A stretch of 64,000 nt of DNA from Lachnospiraceae bacterium (GTDB lineage: Bacteria; Bacillota; Clostridia; Lachnospirales; Lachnospiraceae): NCBI GenBank assembly GCA_017463255.1, contig JAFTPP010000011.1, forward strand, positions 202,152 through 266,151, written 5' to 3'. This document shows positions 52,932 through 60,206 of this stretch, piece after piece (positions within the stretch are counted from its first letter, which is position 1; each line of letters starts with the position of its first letter). The position numbers and the translations under genes are program-made. Below the pieces are notes generated by a model. It had not been told where the DNA came from. It searched no databases and saw only the letters and a list, made by a program, of their open reading frames with translations.

Positions 52932-52960
52932 TTGACAATAAAAAGTTTAACTGATAATCT
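52932..52960 (+). promoter_or_regulatory. Promoter of the ABC importer operon
   Basis: TTGACA at 52932-52937, 17-base spacer, TAATCT at 52955-52960. The operator begins 9 bases later. Confidence 0.72.
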
Positions 52961-52969
52961 GTTTATACA

Positions 52970-52985
52970 GGACAACCGATTGCGC
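52970..52985 (+). promoter_or_regulatory. LacI-type operator, copy 4
   Basis: GGACAACCGATTGCGC, same geometry relative to the -10 as copy 1. The long 5' leader to the ATG at 53090 is AT-rich with the ribosome site AGGGAGG. Confidence 0.77.
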
Positions 52986-53089
52986 AAAAAGTTGCAATGC
53001 CACTTGCAAAAATCAAAACATATTTGAGCAAGAAGTTGTCAAAAAACAAATAAACTAATCGTTAATATTTTCAAAGGGAGGAAAATACG

Positions 53090-54400
53090 ATGAAGAAAAA
53101 ACTTTTAGCAACATTACTTGCAGTTGCTTTGATGGCTACTTCACTTGTTGGATGTGGCGGCAAAGACGACGAAGGTAGCAAAGACAGCGGAAACGCTGGC
53201 AACACAACAAATGATGGTGGTTCATCTGACGCAGGTGACACAACACCTTCAGGAGAAAAGGAAGATGTAGCATTAGTTATGTGGGGTGCTGAAGAGCATC
53301 AGACAATGCTTCGTACAATGGCTGACGAATTTATCGCAGCTTACGCTGATCAGGCTAACATCACAATCGACCTTGGTGTTCAGTCAGAAGCAGGAACAAA
53401 AGATACTATTTTAACTGACCCAACAGCAGCAGCTGACGTATTCGCTTTTGCTGATGACCAGATTAATGAATTAGTAGCTAACAAATGTTTACAGCCTGTA
53501 GTAGAAAACACAGATGCTATTATCGCAGCTAACTCTGCAGCATCTATCGACGCAGCTACAGTTGATGGAACATTATATGCATACCCAATGACAGCTTCTA
53601 ACGGTTACTTCATGTACTACAACAAAGAGTACTTCACAGAAGAAGACGTTAAGACATTAGATGGTATGATCGCAGCAGCTGAAGCAGCTGGAAAACAGAT
53701 TTCTATGACAGTTAACGATGGTTGGTATCTCTACTCATTCTTCGCAGGCGCTGGTCTTACAGTTGGTCTTGAAGCTGATGGTGTTACAAACTACTGTACA
53801 TGGAATGCAACAGATACAGCAATCACAGGTGTAGATGTAGCTAACGCTCTTCTTGATATCTGTGCAAAACCTGGATTCGCAGTATTATCAGATGCTGAAT
53901 TTGCTACAGGTGTTAAAGATGGTTCTATCATCGCTGGTGTAAATGGTACATGGAATGCTACAACAGCTCAGGATGCTTGGGGAGACAACTACGCAGCAGT
54001 TAAACTTCCTACTTATACAGTAGCTGGTCAGCAGGCTCAGATGTGCTCATTCGCTGGTTTCAAATTAGTAGGTGTTAGCGCTTACTCTGAACAGCCATAC
54101 TGGGCAATGATGTTAGCTGAATGGATCACAAATGAAACAAATCAGGCTACACGTTTTGATTTAACAGGTGAAGGTCCTTCAAACGTAAACATTGCAGGAA
54201 CAGATAAAGTTCTTTCAGCTCCGGCTATCGCAGCTTTAGCTTCTCAGGCTAGCTACGCTACAGCTCAGCGTGTAGGCGGTAACTACTGGTCACCAGCTCA
54301 GACATTTGGTCAGAACATGGCAGACGGTAATCCAAACGGTGAAGATTTACAGACATTACTTGATACAATGGTAGAAGGTATTACAGCACCGGTACAGTAA
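53090..54400 (+). CDS. ganS: ABC importer solute-binding lipoprotein (galacto-oligosaccharide)
   Basis: 436 residues; signal with lipobox LVGC, then a Gly/Ser/Thr/Asp linker (about 25-55) and a family 1 extracellular binding domain (MalE/CUT1 type). Captures oligosaccharides released by the galactanase; ligand inferred from context. Codon usage looks highly expressed (many ACA, GCA, GCT, CTT codons), as normal for binding proteins. A strong terminator directly after it separates it from the permeases. Symbol by analogy to the Bacillus gan operon. Confidence 0.88.
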   Translation: MKKKLLATLLAVALMATSLVGCGGKDDEGSKDSGNAGNTTNDGGSSDAGDTTPSGEKEDVALVMWGAEEHQTMLRTMADEFIAAYADQANITIDLGVQSEAGTKDTILTDPTAAADVFAFADDQINELVANKCLQPVVENTDAIIAANSAASIDAATVDGTLYAYPMTASNGYFMYYNKEYFTEEDVKTLDGMIAAAEAAGKQISMTVNDGWYLYSFFAGAGLTVGLEADGVTNYCTWNATDTAITGVDVANALLDICAKPGFAVLSDAEFATGVKDGSIIAGVNGTWNATTAQDAWGDNYAAVKLPTYTVAGQQAQMCSFAGFKLVGVSAYSEQPYWAMMLAEWITNETNQATRFDLTGEGPSNVNIAGTDKVLSAPAIAALASQASYATAQRVGGNYWSPAQTFGQNMADGNPNGEDLQTLLDTMVEGITAPVQ

Positions 54401-54437
54401 GAAATATGAATTCTTAAGCAGTTAAGAATGGTGAATC

Positions 54438-54470
54438 CCCCCGCATGGACTGCTCCATGTGGGGGTTTTT
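54438..54470 (+). terminator. Terminator between binding protein and permeases
   Basis: CCCCCGCATGG (54438-54448) pairs with CCATGTGGGGG (54455-54465, one G.T), loop of six, then TTTTT. Partial read-through would give excess binding protein over permease. Confidence 0.85.
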
Positions 54471-54539
54471 AAACGAAAGAAATGTTACTAAGCATTAAAT
54501 TAAGGTAGTAAACAAGTCATGTAGATGGGAGTAATGGCT

Positions 54540-55976
54540 ATGAAATCTATTAAAAATTTTTTCTGTTCCATCGGACGCTTTTTTAAAGACTTTGGAGTGG
54601 CAGTAGTCAAAGGCGATATATGGGTTAAATTGTCTTTGCTCATTATGGGTGCCGGATATTTCGGACGTAAGCAGTACGTTAAAGGTGTTCTTATGACAGC
54701 TTTGCAGGCTGTTATTATAGCATTTACTGTTTTATTTGGGCTTCCATACATTGGAAAATTTGATACTTTGGGTGATGTTCAGAGAGAGTCTGTTTATGAC
54801 CCGGCACTTAGAAAGAATGTGGTAAATGATTATGACCACTCTTTCAAAATTTTATTATTTGGTTTGATTAGTATTATTGTAATTATTGTTGCGGTTGTTA
54901 TTTGGATCCGCAATGTTGTTAGTGTAAGAAAATTACAAGTGTTAGCAGAGAATGGTAAGCATATTAATACTTTCCGTGAAGATGTAAGAGAATTCAGAAA
55001 CGGAAAATTCCACATTACATTATTAAGCTTACCTGTATCAGGTATTGTGTGTTTTACTATAGTACCTTTACTCGTTATTATTCTCGTAGCATTTACATCA
55101 TACAATAAAACACATATGCCGCCGGCTGAATTGTTTACTTGGGTAGGTTTTGATAACTTTGAAAAAATGTTTTCATCATCACTTACTACAACATTTAATT
55201 ATTCATTCGGTAAGGTATTATCATGGACGTTGATTTGGGCTGTAGCAGCTACTGCTACCACATATATTGGTGGTATCCTGTTATCAATGTTCTTAAACAA
55301 TTCAAAGACAAAGTTACCTAAGATGTGGAGAACCTTCTTCGTAATCGCAATTGCGGTTCCGCAGTTCGTATCATTATTGTTGGTTCGAAACTTCTTTGCA
55401 GATATGGGTATTGTAAATACCATTTGTAATAATTTAGGTATTACTGATTTCTTAAAAGAAATTGGTTGGGTGAGAAGCTCATTGGATCATATACCTTTCT
55501 TAACAGATCCAACATGGGCGAAGTTTACAATTATTATTATCAATATCTGGGTAGGTGTTCCTTACCTTATGTTGATTGCAACCGGTGTACTTATGAATAT
55601 TCCTACTGATCTTACAGAAGCAGCACGTATTGACGGTGCTAACGGCTTCCAGATTTTCAGAAAGATTACAATGCCTTATATGTTATTCGTAACGGGACCG
55701 TATCTTGTAACCCAGTTCGTAGGTAATATTAATAACTTTAACGTTATTTACCTGTTAACCAACGATGTATATATTACATTGGATCAGAAGCTTGCAAACT
55801 CAACGGCGACGGAGGTTGACCTTTTGGTTACCTGGCTGTTTAAGTTGACACAGAATGATTACAATTACAACATGGCTTCCGTTATCGGTATCATGGTATT
55901 CATCATCTGCGCTGTATTTACTTTAGTTGCATTCAACTTCATGATTAAGGGCGATAGAGAGGAGGATTTCCAATAA
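54540..55976 (+). CDS. ganP: CUT1 ABC importer permease, MalF-like
   Basis: 478 residues with eight or so membrane segments; the N-terminal 150 residues form an extra membrane/linker part as in MalF. The ATPase-docking EAA loop is EAARIDGANGFQIFRKI near residue 360. GGGAG at 54527-54531 lies 8 bases before this ATG; upstream in-frame ATGs at 54525 and 54534 are less well placed. Overlaps the next gene by one base (TAATG). No ATPase gene is present, so a shared MsmK/UgpC-type ATPase elsewhere is expected. Confidence 0.9.
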   Translation: MKSIKNFFCSIGRFFKDFGVAVVKGDIWVKLSLLIMGAGYFGRKQYVKGVLMTALQAVIIAFTVLFGLPYIGKFDTLGDVQRESVYDPALRKNVVNDYDHSFKILLFGLISIIVIIVAVVIWIRNVVSVRKLQVLAENGKHINTFREDVREFRNGKFHITLLSLPVSGIVCFTIVPLLVIILVAFTSYNKTHMPPAELFTWVGFDNFEKMFSSSLTTTFNYSFGKVLSWTLIWAVAATATTYIGGILLSMFLNNSKTKLPKMWRTFFVIAIAVPQFVSLLLVRNFFADMGIVNTICNNLGITDFLKEIGWVRSSLDHIPFLTDPTWAKFTIIIINIWVGVPYLMLIATGVLMNIPTDLTEAARIDGANGFQIFRKITMPYMLFVTGPYLVTQFVGNINNFNVIYLLTNDVYITLDQKLANSTATEVDLLVTWLFKLTQNDYNYNMASVIGIMVFIICAVFTLVAFNFMIKGDREEDFQ

Positions 55977-56833
55977 TGAGTAGAAGAGTAATGAAAAGAA
56001 TTGTTAATCCGATTATCCGCCACGCAGTATTGTTATTTTTATCAGTGGTATGGTTAGTTCCAATCGTATGGTTGGTATGTACCTCTTTTAGTGATTATCC
56101 GGGTATTAATATCCGTACCTTCCTTCCGGAAGGCTGGACCTTTAAAAACTATACTTTGTTATTCTCTGATCCTGACTCGGTAGCAAACTTCCCGAAATGG
56201 TTCATGAATACATTTATTATTGCGATTTTTACTTGTTTAATTTCATCAAGCTTTGTATTAATGGTAAGTTATGCAACGAGCTGTATGAGATTCAAGATGA
56301 GAAAACCTTTGATGAACATTGCAATTATTTTAAATCTCTTCCCGGGATTCCTTACAATGATTGCTATTTACTTCATCTTAAAAGAATTAAATCTGACCAA
56401 CTCTCACTTAGGACTTATTCTTGTTTATGCAGGAAGTTCCGGTTTGGGTTACCTGGTTGCAAAAGGTTTCTTCGATACGATTCCGTCTTCTCTAAGAGAG
56501 TCTGCACGTATTGAAGGTGCTTCCGAAGATCAGATTTTCTTAAAAATTGTTATTCCTATGTCTAAACCGATTATTGTATATACGGTAATTAACTCATTCC
56601 TTGCACCTTGGATGGACTTCGTAATGGCAAAATTAGTGCTTAACTCAGGTCTTTCTAAGGACTGGACCGTTGCAATCGGTTTGTATAACATGTTAGGAAA
56701 AACATTAATTAACTCATACTTTGCACGTTTCTGTGCCGGTGGTGTATTAGTATCGATTCCGATTTCCGTATTATTCATCATCATGCAGAAGTTCTATGTT
56801 GAAGGTATTACAGGTGGGGCTGTTAAGGGTTAA
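55976..56833 (+). CDS. ganQ: CUT1 ABC importer permease, MalG-like
   Basis: 285 residues, six membrane segments, EAA loop ESARIEGASEDQIFLKIVIP near 185-205, and the C-terminal YVEGITGGAVKG tail typical of MalG-like proteins. Starts on the stop codon of the MalF-like gene. Pairs with it to form the transmembrane channel for galacto-oligosaccharides. Confidence 0.91.
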   Translation: MSRRVMKRIVNPIIRHAVLLFLSVVWLVPIVWLVCTSFSDYPGINIRTFLPEGWTFKNYTLLFSDPDSVANFPKWFMNTFIIAIFTCLISSSFVLMVSYATSCMRFKMRKPLMNIAIILNLFPGFLTMIAIYFILKELNLTNSHLGLILVYAGSSGLGYLVAKGFFDTIPSSLRESARIEGASEDQIFLKIVIPMSKPIIVYTVINSFLAPWMDFVMAKLVLNSGLSKDWTVAIGLYNMLGKTLINSYFARFCAGGVLVSIPISVLFIIMQKFYVEGITGGAVKG

Positions 56834-56857
56834 TCTGTGAAGAAAGGAAACAATGAA

Positions 56858-58687
56858 ATGAACGAATTTATCGTAAACGTGATCCATCGTCCTGAAATGG
56901 TTCCGGAATATGCGGAAAAAGTAACTGGACATGGTAAAGAAGAAGATATCAGCAGAGATTCATTACTTACAGAGTCACTTGATATTTTTAAAACACAGCA
57001 GGAAATTGCTCACAAGAACGGAATTAAAACAACAATTCAGATGACATACGCTTCTTTATTTAATGAAGAAGCGGTGTCACTTGCAAAAGAACATCATGAA
57101 AAATACGGAGATGAAATCAGTCTTACTCTTTTAGGACTTCCTTGCCAGGAATTCAGAGATAAGTATAAGACAAAAGATTTCTGTATCTGGATGTTCTCTA
57201 TGGAAGATAAAAAAGAAATCGTAACTGACGTATTTGAAAAGTTCTACGAAATCTTTGGATTCTATCCGGAATCAACAGGTTCTTACTATATTGATGCAGA
57301 ACTTAACAATTTTATCAAAGAAAAATATCCATCAGTAAAATGTGCTGTTGCAACATGTTGGGAAGAAGGACCCAAAGCATATCATACATGTAACAACTCT
57401 TGGTATACATTGTTTGATGGCGGCCCATGGGCACCATGGATTCCTTCAAAACAGAACATTCATGCTCCTGCGGCAAATGAAGCAGAAGACAGTGGTATCG
57501 TAGCAATTCCTCACTTATCACGTGACTTAATTGCTTGCTATGATGGTAACGGTTCTAACTTTGGTACACATCCACAGAACGTTCTTAGAGGTATGATTTA
57601 CAGAGATGGAGAATATCCATATCTTTATAATCTTATTGATCAGTACAGAAAGCTTGCTGATTACAACAACGGATATGCATACAACATGATGTTCGTTGGT
57701 CCCGGTTGGATGAACAAAATGGGACGCTGGGAAGCTCCTTATGAATTATTGTTAAAATCTTATGAAGATGGTATGGCTTACTACGGAAAGCTGAAAAAAG
57801 AAGGTAAGTTAAAAGACTTAACCATGTCTGAGTTTGCTGATTACTATCGTGAAAAGAAAACATATACAGAACCTGAATGTGCACTTTGGAAAGATATTCT
57901 TTATGGTTCTGACAAGCAGGTATTCTGGTACACAGACCCATACATGCGTGCATGTGTAAACATGGATCAGGGTGGTGCTATTGTAGACTTAAGACCTTAT
58001 GCAGCAAAACTTGAATGGCCGGTTGGTATCGGTACAAAACATGTACAGGATGCTTCTTATCCATTCTTAATCCAGGAGAAATACCGTGCAGGTTACTTCA
58101 CACATTATGCAGGTGAAGGTACTGTAAGAAGTGCTAAGTTAACATACAAGGGTGAAGAAGTTGACCTTTGCTTATGTAGAACAAAAGCTACATTCTCTCA
58201 GGAAGGAAATACAAGAATCTTAACACTTGATCCTGTAGATATTGAATTCTATGGTCTTACTGTTAAGCTTCAGACAAAACTTTACTTTGAAGAAGGAAGC
58301 TCTGCAATTAAGATTGAAAGAAAAATCTTAGAAATGAGCGATCCAAATGCAGAAGTAGAATTAAATGAATATATGGTAGCTTGTTATGGTACTACAGAAT
58401 ATCCTGAAGATATGACATGCATTACATTGAATGCTAAGAGTGCTACTGCAAGTGAAACCATTGAGTATGCATATAAGTGTAGAGATGCGGCAGTAGAAGC
58501 TGCAACAGAAGTATCTGCAGTTATCCCTGCAATTGAAACAAGAGTTTCTATGACAGCAGACGGAAAAGCAACCGGATATATCAAAGAAGGTTATGCGTTC
58601 TCACCTATGTTTACATTAGGATATACAACTAAATTGAAAGATCAGGAGGTATTTGCAACATGGCTCAATCTGGAAAAGGCAAATTAA
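56858..58687 (+). CDS. Unassigned protein of the galactan operon, barrel plus beta-sandwich layout
   Basis: 609 residues, no signal peptide, so cytoplasmic. I do not recognise a named family. Residues 1-270 alternate helices and strands (TTIQMTYASLFNEEAVSLAK, ISLTLLGLPCQEF, CAVATCWEEGPKAYHTC, AIPHLSRDLIACYDGNGSNF) in a way like polysaccharide-deacetylase or GH57/GH38-type barrels; residues 400-609 look beta-rich, like the sandwich domains that follow such barrels. It is read between the MalG-like permease (24 bases) and a zinc-ribbon gene (overlap), so a step in oligosaccharide breakdown is likely. AAAGGA 9 bases upstream favours this ATG over the GTG at 56837. Confidence 0.8.
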   Translation: MNEFIVNVIHRPEMVPEYAEKVTGHGKEEDISRDSLLTESLDIFKTQQEIAHKNGIKTTIQMTYASLFNEEAVSLAKEHHEKYGDEISLTLLGLPCQEFRDKYKTKDFCIWMFSMEDKKEIVTDVFEKFYEIFGFYPESTGSYYIDAELNNFIKEKYPSVKCAVATCWEEGPKAYHTCNNSWYTLFDGGPWAPWIPSKQNIHAPAANEAEDSGIVAIPHLSRDLIACYDGNGSNFGTHPQNVLRGMIYRDGEYPYLYNLIDQYRKLADYNNGYAYNMMFVGPGWMNKMGRWEAPYELLLKSYEDGMAYYGKLKKEGKLKDLTMSEFADYYREKKTYTEPECALWKDILYGSDKQVFWYTDPYMRACVNMDQGGAIVDLRPYAAKLEWPVGIGTKHVQDASYPFLIQEKYRAGYFTHYAGEGTVRSAKLTYKGEEVDLCLCRTKATFSQEGNTRILTLDPVDIEFYGLTVKLQTKLYFEEGSSAIKIERKILEMSDPNAEVELNEYMVACYGTTEYPEDMTCITLNAKSATASETIEYAYKCRDAAVEAATEVSAVIPAIETRVSMTADGKATGYIKEGYAFSPMFTLGYTTKLKDQEVFATWLNLEKAN

Positions 58688-58878
58688 ATTATAGATGTCC
58701 ATCTTGCTTCATGAGAGATCTGGATATTGATATGTTCTATGATAAAGACAAACAGGAATATTACTGCTTACGTTGCCAGTATACAGGAACAGAAGAAGAT
58801 GTTCTTGCAAAAAATGAAATGGCACGTTTCCGTTACCGCAGTATGATGACAAGATATGACTTCGGTTTAGATGACTAG
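58660..58878 (+). CDS. 72-aa zinc-ribbon protein of the galactan operon
   Basis: A small protein with two CxxC knuckles (YRCPSCFM and YYCLRCQY, 18 residues apart), a classic zinc ribbon, and a basic C-terminal helix (FRYRSMMTRYDFGLDD). AGGAGGT precedes its ATG, which lies 28 bases inside the previous gene; the following GH53 gene begins just after its stop. So it is tightly co-translated. A nucleic-acid-binding, protein-binding or metal-delivery role is possible; none is shown. Confidence 0.75.
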   Translation: MAQSGKGKLNYRCPSCFMRDLDIDMFYDKDKQEYYCLRCQYTGTEEDVLAKNEMARFRYRSMMTRYDFGLDD

Positions 58879-58888
58879 GAGGCCATCC

Positions 58889-60004
58889 ATGTTAGATTAT
58901 ATTAAAGGTATGGATATTTCTACACTTCTTGAAGTGGAAGAAAACGGTGGTAAATTTTATGACCATGGTAAAGAAGGCGACTTACTTGATATTTTAAAAG
59001 CTTACGATACCAATTATGTTCGCTTACGTCTTTGGAATGATCCTTATTCTGAAGACGGAAAACCATATGGTGCAGGAACCAATGATCTTGAAAAGACCAT
59101 TATTCTTGCAAAGAGAGCTAAAAAAGCCGGCATGAAAATCCTTTTGGATTATCACTACAGTGATTTTTGGGCTGACCCGGGGAAACAGAATGTTCCTAAG
59201 GCTTGGCGTGGAATGAATGCAGAAGAGCTTACACAGGCAGTTTATGATTATACAGTGGAAACCTTGAATGTATTAAAGGAAGAAGGCGTTCTTCCGGATA
59301 TGGTTCAGGTTGGTAATGAAATCACAAACGGACTTTTGTGGCCATACGGCTTAAAACCGGAATATGACAATATTGCAAAATTTGTTAGTTCCGGAATACG
59401 CGCTGTCAAAAGCGTAAGTAAGGACATTGTCATTATGATTCACTTGGATAACGGTGGAAATCATGAAATGTATGTGGATTGGTTTGACAACTATTGCAAA
59501 CGTGGCGAAGACTTCGATGTAATAGGCTTGTCTTATTATCCATTCTGGCATGGTTCCATGAAACAGCTTTGTGACAATATGAATGACATTGCTATCCGTT
59601 ATGATAAACAGCTTGTAATTGCTGAAGTTTCTATGGGGCATACCATGGAAGATTATGGCAAATACGAAAAATTAGAGCCTTCTGAAAGAAAAGGCTATGC
59701 AACAAGAGCTGAATTAGTTGCTAAGATTGAACATCCTATGACCATCGAAGGCCAAGTTCAGTTTATGAAAGATTTCTTAAAGTGCGTTGAAGAAGTGCCT
59801 GAAAACAGAGGTAGAGGCTTCTTCTACTGGGAACCGGCATGGATTCCTGTACCGGGTGTTCATTGGGCAACCTGGGCAGCACTTGAGTATACTCGCGAAG
59901 CAGGACCGTTAGGTAATGAATGGGCTAACCAGGCATTATTCGATTATGACGGAAATGCGTTACCTGCATTAGAGGTCATTCGTGATTACGAAAGCCTCGC
60001 TTAA
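58889..60004 (+). CDS. Cytoplasmic GH53 endo-beta-1,4-galactanase
   Basis: 371 residues consisting of a GH53 barrel only, with no signal peptide and no binding module. Starts MLDYIKGMDISTLLEVEENG; acid/base Glu144 in VQVGNEITNG and nucleophile Glu246 in VIAEVSMGHT; WNDPYSEDGKPYGAGTND and YHYSDFWADPGKQ match the secreted paralogue. TAGGAGG 6-7 bases before the ATG at 58889; an ATG at 58871 overlaps the previous gene. An internal galactanase suggests that longer oligosaccharides are imported and trimmed inside. Confidence 0.9.
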   Translation: MLDYIKGMDISTLLEVEENGGKFYDHGKEGDLLDILKAYDTNYVRLRLWNDPYSEDGKPYGAGTNDLEKTIILAKRAKKAGMKILLDYHYSDFWADPGKQNVPKAWRGMNAEELTQAVYDYTVETLNVLKEEGVLPDMVQVGNEITNGLLWPYGLKPEYDNIAKFVSSGIRAVKSVSKDIVIMIHLDNGGNHEMYVDWFDNYCKRGEDFDVIGLSYYPFWHGSMKQLCDNMNDIAIRYDKQLVIAEVSMGHTMEDYGKYEKLEPSERKGYATRAELVAKIEHPMTIEGQVQFMKDFLKCVEEVPENRGRGFFYWEPAWIPVPGVHWATWAALEYTREAGPLGNEWANQALFDYDGNALPALEVIRDYESLA

Positions 60005-60010
60005 AATTGG

Positions 60011-60038
60011 TTAACAAAAAAGCACTCCTTTTTGTTAA
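60011..60038 (+). terminator. AT-rich hairpin after the importer/GH53 operon
   Basis: TTAACAAAAA (60011-60020) pairs with TTTTTGTTAA (60029-60038). It may act together with the next hairpin. Confidence 0.5.
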
Positions 60039-60051
60039 TGCTTAGTTTAGG

Positions 60052-60110
60052 GAAACAGTTCTATATTCCGATGACCCTGTGTCACCAGGGGAGGGGTATA
60101 GAACTGTTTC
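60052..60110 (+). terminator. Long two-tier hairpin before the GH2 gene
   Basis: A perfect 14-pair outer stem (60052-60065 with 60097-60110) encloses an inner CCCTG/CAGGG stem, then TTTAT. Probably a terminator of the importer operon; the size also allows a regulatory role. It lies about 95 bases before the GH2 start. Confidence 0.55.
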
Positions 60111-60176
60111 TTTATGTGCATTTCGTTGCAAAATCACTTGTTTTTTGCTAGTATTAAGAATGATGAATATAGTGTT

Positions 60177-60193
60177 CGGCATTTATAATGCCG
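60177..60193 (+). other. Small hairpin just upstream of the GH2 ribosome site
   Basis: CGGCATT (60177-60183) pairs with AATGCCG (60187-60193), ending five bases before GGAG at 60198. It could affect translation start or be incidental. Confidence 0.35.
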
Positions 60194-60206
60194 GGATGGA
60201 GATATG

